DNA of 60,000 nt from Membranipora membranacea (taxonomy: Eukaryota > Bryozoa > Gymnolaemata > Cheilostomatida > Membraniporidae), in NCBI GenBank assembly GCA_914767715.1, contig OU612075.1, positions 5,768,001 to 5,828,000 of the forward strand, in the 5' to 3' direction. The position numbers and the translations under genes were made by a program. Shown here piece after piece: positions 58,650 through 60,000 of the stretch. The notes under the pieces were generated by a model. The model saw only the letters and a list, made by a program, of their open reading frames with translations. It ran no database searches and was not told the DNA's origin. Every line of letters starts with the position of its first letter. The first letter of the stretch is position 1.

Positions 58650-60000
58650 AACCTTAGATCTAACTCAGACTCACTTTGATTTTCACTCTGCAGAGATTAA
58701 ACTACTTTAATTTGAGTATTAAAGGCATTAATGTTTCTAAGTGTTTCATCATATCCAGGGCTATAATCAATCAACTAAGGTCACACATATCTAGCTGTGT
58801 AATCATTCACAAAGCTGCTAGTAATTTAGTATCTTTGCTGCTAGTAAGTTTACCGGGTATATAGCAGTCCACTCCACTCACTGTGTTGTTAGTACCAGAC
58901 TGTTTGTGTACATTTTAATTAACATAATATGTCAATTACCTTATCTTTGGTTTACTTGGAGTTTGTCTGTAGTAAGTATTAAGATAGATAGAAAATGCAG
59001 TCAATAAGGTGAGTGCTATCCTAATTCCTAATCTGAACTAAATCTTCAAGTCTGAAAAGACCAGTCCAAGTGTAGCTAGCTATCGATGCTCTCTACACAT
59101 AGTGGTTGGATCAGTTTCAACGCTCAACGTTACCTGGGTTGATGAAGTTGGATTTTGTTATCAACTGCAGGTCGATGGTATGTGGTTGATAATGAAATTC
59201 TACTACCATCAAAGTTCTTGGGCATTAAAACTATGGTCGCTGTCAAGACACAGAAAGATCTTTCAAGTCTGAACTTTCAAGGCCTCAGTCAGTTGTGCAG
59301 CTTAGCAGTACACACTGCAGTTTGCAATAATACTGGTATAACAAAAAAATATAGCTGCTTTGGAATAATAGAAAGCGGAATTGTAGCGGTAACTGTAAAT
59401 TGCTGAACAGACTGAACAGCTGAACAGAACTTCTCAGACTAGAATTATTTTTTGTATTCTTTTCTCTGGCTGACTATCACTTCTCAAACACATTCCTCCT
59501 AGCCAAATGATTTAATGAGTCACTAAGTTCCTGTTGGCACCTAATATAACCGATTTGGGGCAAGCAAATGTAGCGATCAATGTGCCAATTCCGACATAAT
59601 CAGTTTCTGATGGTGTTCAGGAAACCAGAAACATTCTACAGCACAACCTTTCCTCTAGCTAGTCTTGACAAGCTTTGTTGTGGGGGAGGGGGCTTGGGGT
59701 TGTAAACTCAAAATAAGTAAATTAATTGGCAGAATATAAGGGATTGTCCACGCTTGTGCAAAAATAGCTAATCATTAAGAGAATCAAACAAATAGAAGTC
59801 CGAGAAATTCTGTTCAGCAATTTACAGTTACTGGAATTGTAGTCAAACATATTCGCTTGCCATCCATTGTCAGTGAATGGGATAACAATATAATAGTTGA
59901 GATGTGTTTGTGTGTAATTCTGAACAAGGGGCAACAGCGATGAGGAGAGATAACTACTCGCATCTAGTTGCGTAGGGTTGACTCTGTTAAATCTTTAAAA
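58650..60000. other. intergenic right edge
   Basis: It holds the dispersed repeat 58739-58808 (partner of 47029-47095) and a partial CTTGACAAGCTTTG MITE arm at about 59663-59690. No gene is seen. Confidence 0.5.

Noticed and set aside
1-60000. CRISPR arrays, bacterial operons, ribosome binding sites, rRNA genes
   Set aside because: No regularly spaced repeats or rRNA cores were seen, and the DNA is clearly eukaryotic.

Overview
The window is animal nuclear DNA. It has split genes with GT..AG introns, an intron-containing tRNA-Tyr, TRIM-type E3 ligase exons, a translesion DNA polymerase eta gene, AATAAA signals, and many DNA-transposon remnants, MITEs and a non-LTR reverse transcriptase. The transposon mix and the RING/B-box/coiled-coil/propeller gene suggest a marine invertebrate (cnidarian, sponge or similar), but I cannot fix the phylum.

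Layout. 1-1.7 kb: a tRNA-derived SINE and unassigned DNA. 1.7-18.8 kb, plus strand: a POLH-like (DNA polymerase eta) gene of about 11 exons, all joining in phase. Its long tail exon carries a tandem series of PIP-box-like motifs and two reading-frame breaks. Intron 7 holds four tRNA-Tyr sequences, one intact and one split by an A-tailed insertion. 18.8-20.5 kb: convergent intergenic space. 20.5-26.9 kb, minus strand: a complete TRIM-like gene (RING, B-box 1, B-box 2 interrupted by a zinc-ribbon cassette exon, coiled coil, beta-propeller). 22,858-36,641: a direct tandem duplication with a 6,891-bp unit. It repeats the 5' exons of the TRIM gene plus the last two exons of the next gene upstream. 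36.0-52.9 kb, minus strand: an unrecognised gene of at least 14 small exons, with a Cys-rich N-terminus and a mostly low-complexity middle, sharing its 3' end with the duplication. 54.97-58.1 kb, minus strand: a non-LTR (R2-like, C2H2 finger plus RT plus CCHC) element. Its ORF runs into a simple-repeat tail where the endonuclease should be. The rest is intergenic or intronic DNA with MITEs and hAT elements.

How the genes relate. POLH and the TRIM gene converge. The TRIM gene and the unrecognised gene lie head-to-tail on the minus strand. The duplication leaves one complete copy of each, plus a 3'-less TRIM copy (about 30.2-33.2 kb) and two orphan terminal exons (29.2-29.7 kb). The only in-phase partner of the truncated copy just downstream is one of those orphan exons, so a chimeric transcript is possible. 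Several single-base frame problems lie at or near homopolymer runs, so consensus errors must be excluded before calling any gene broken.
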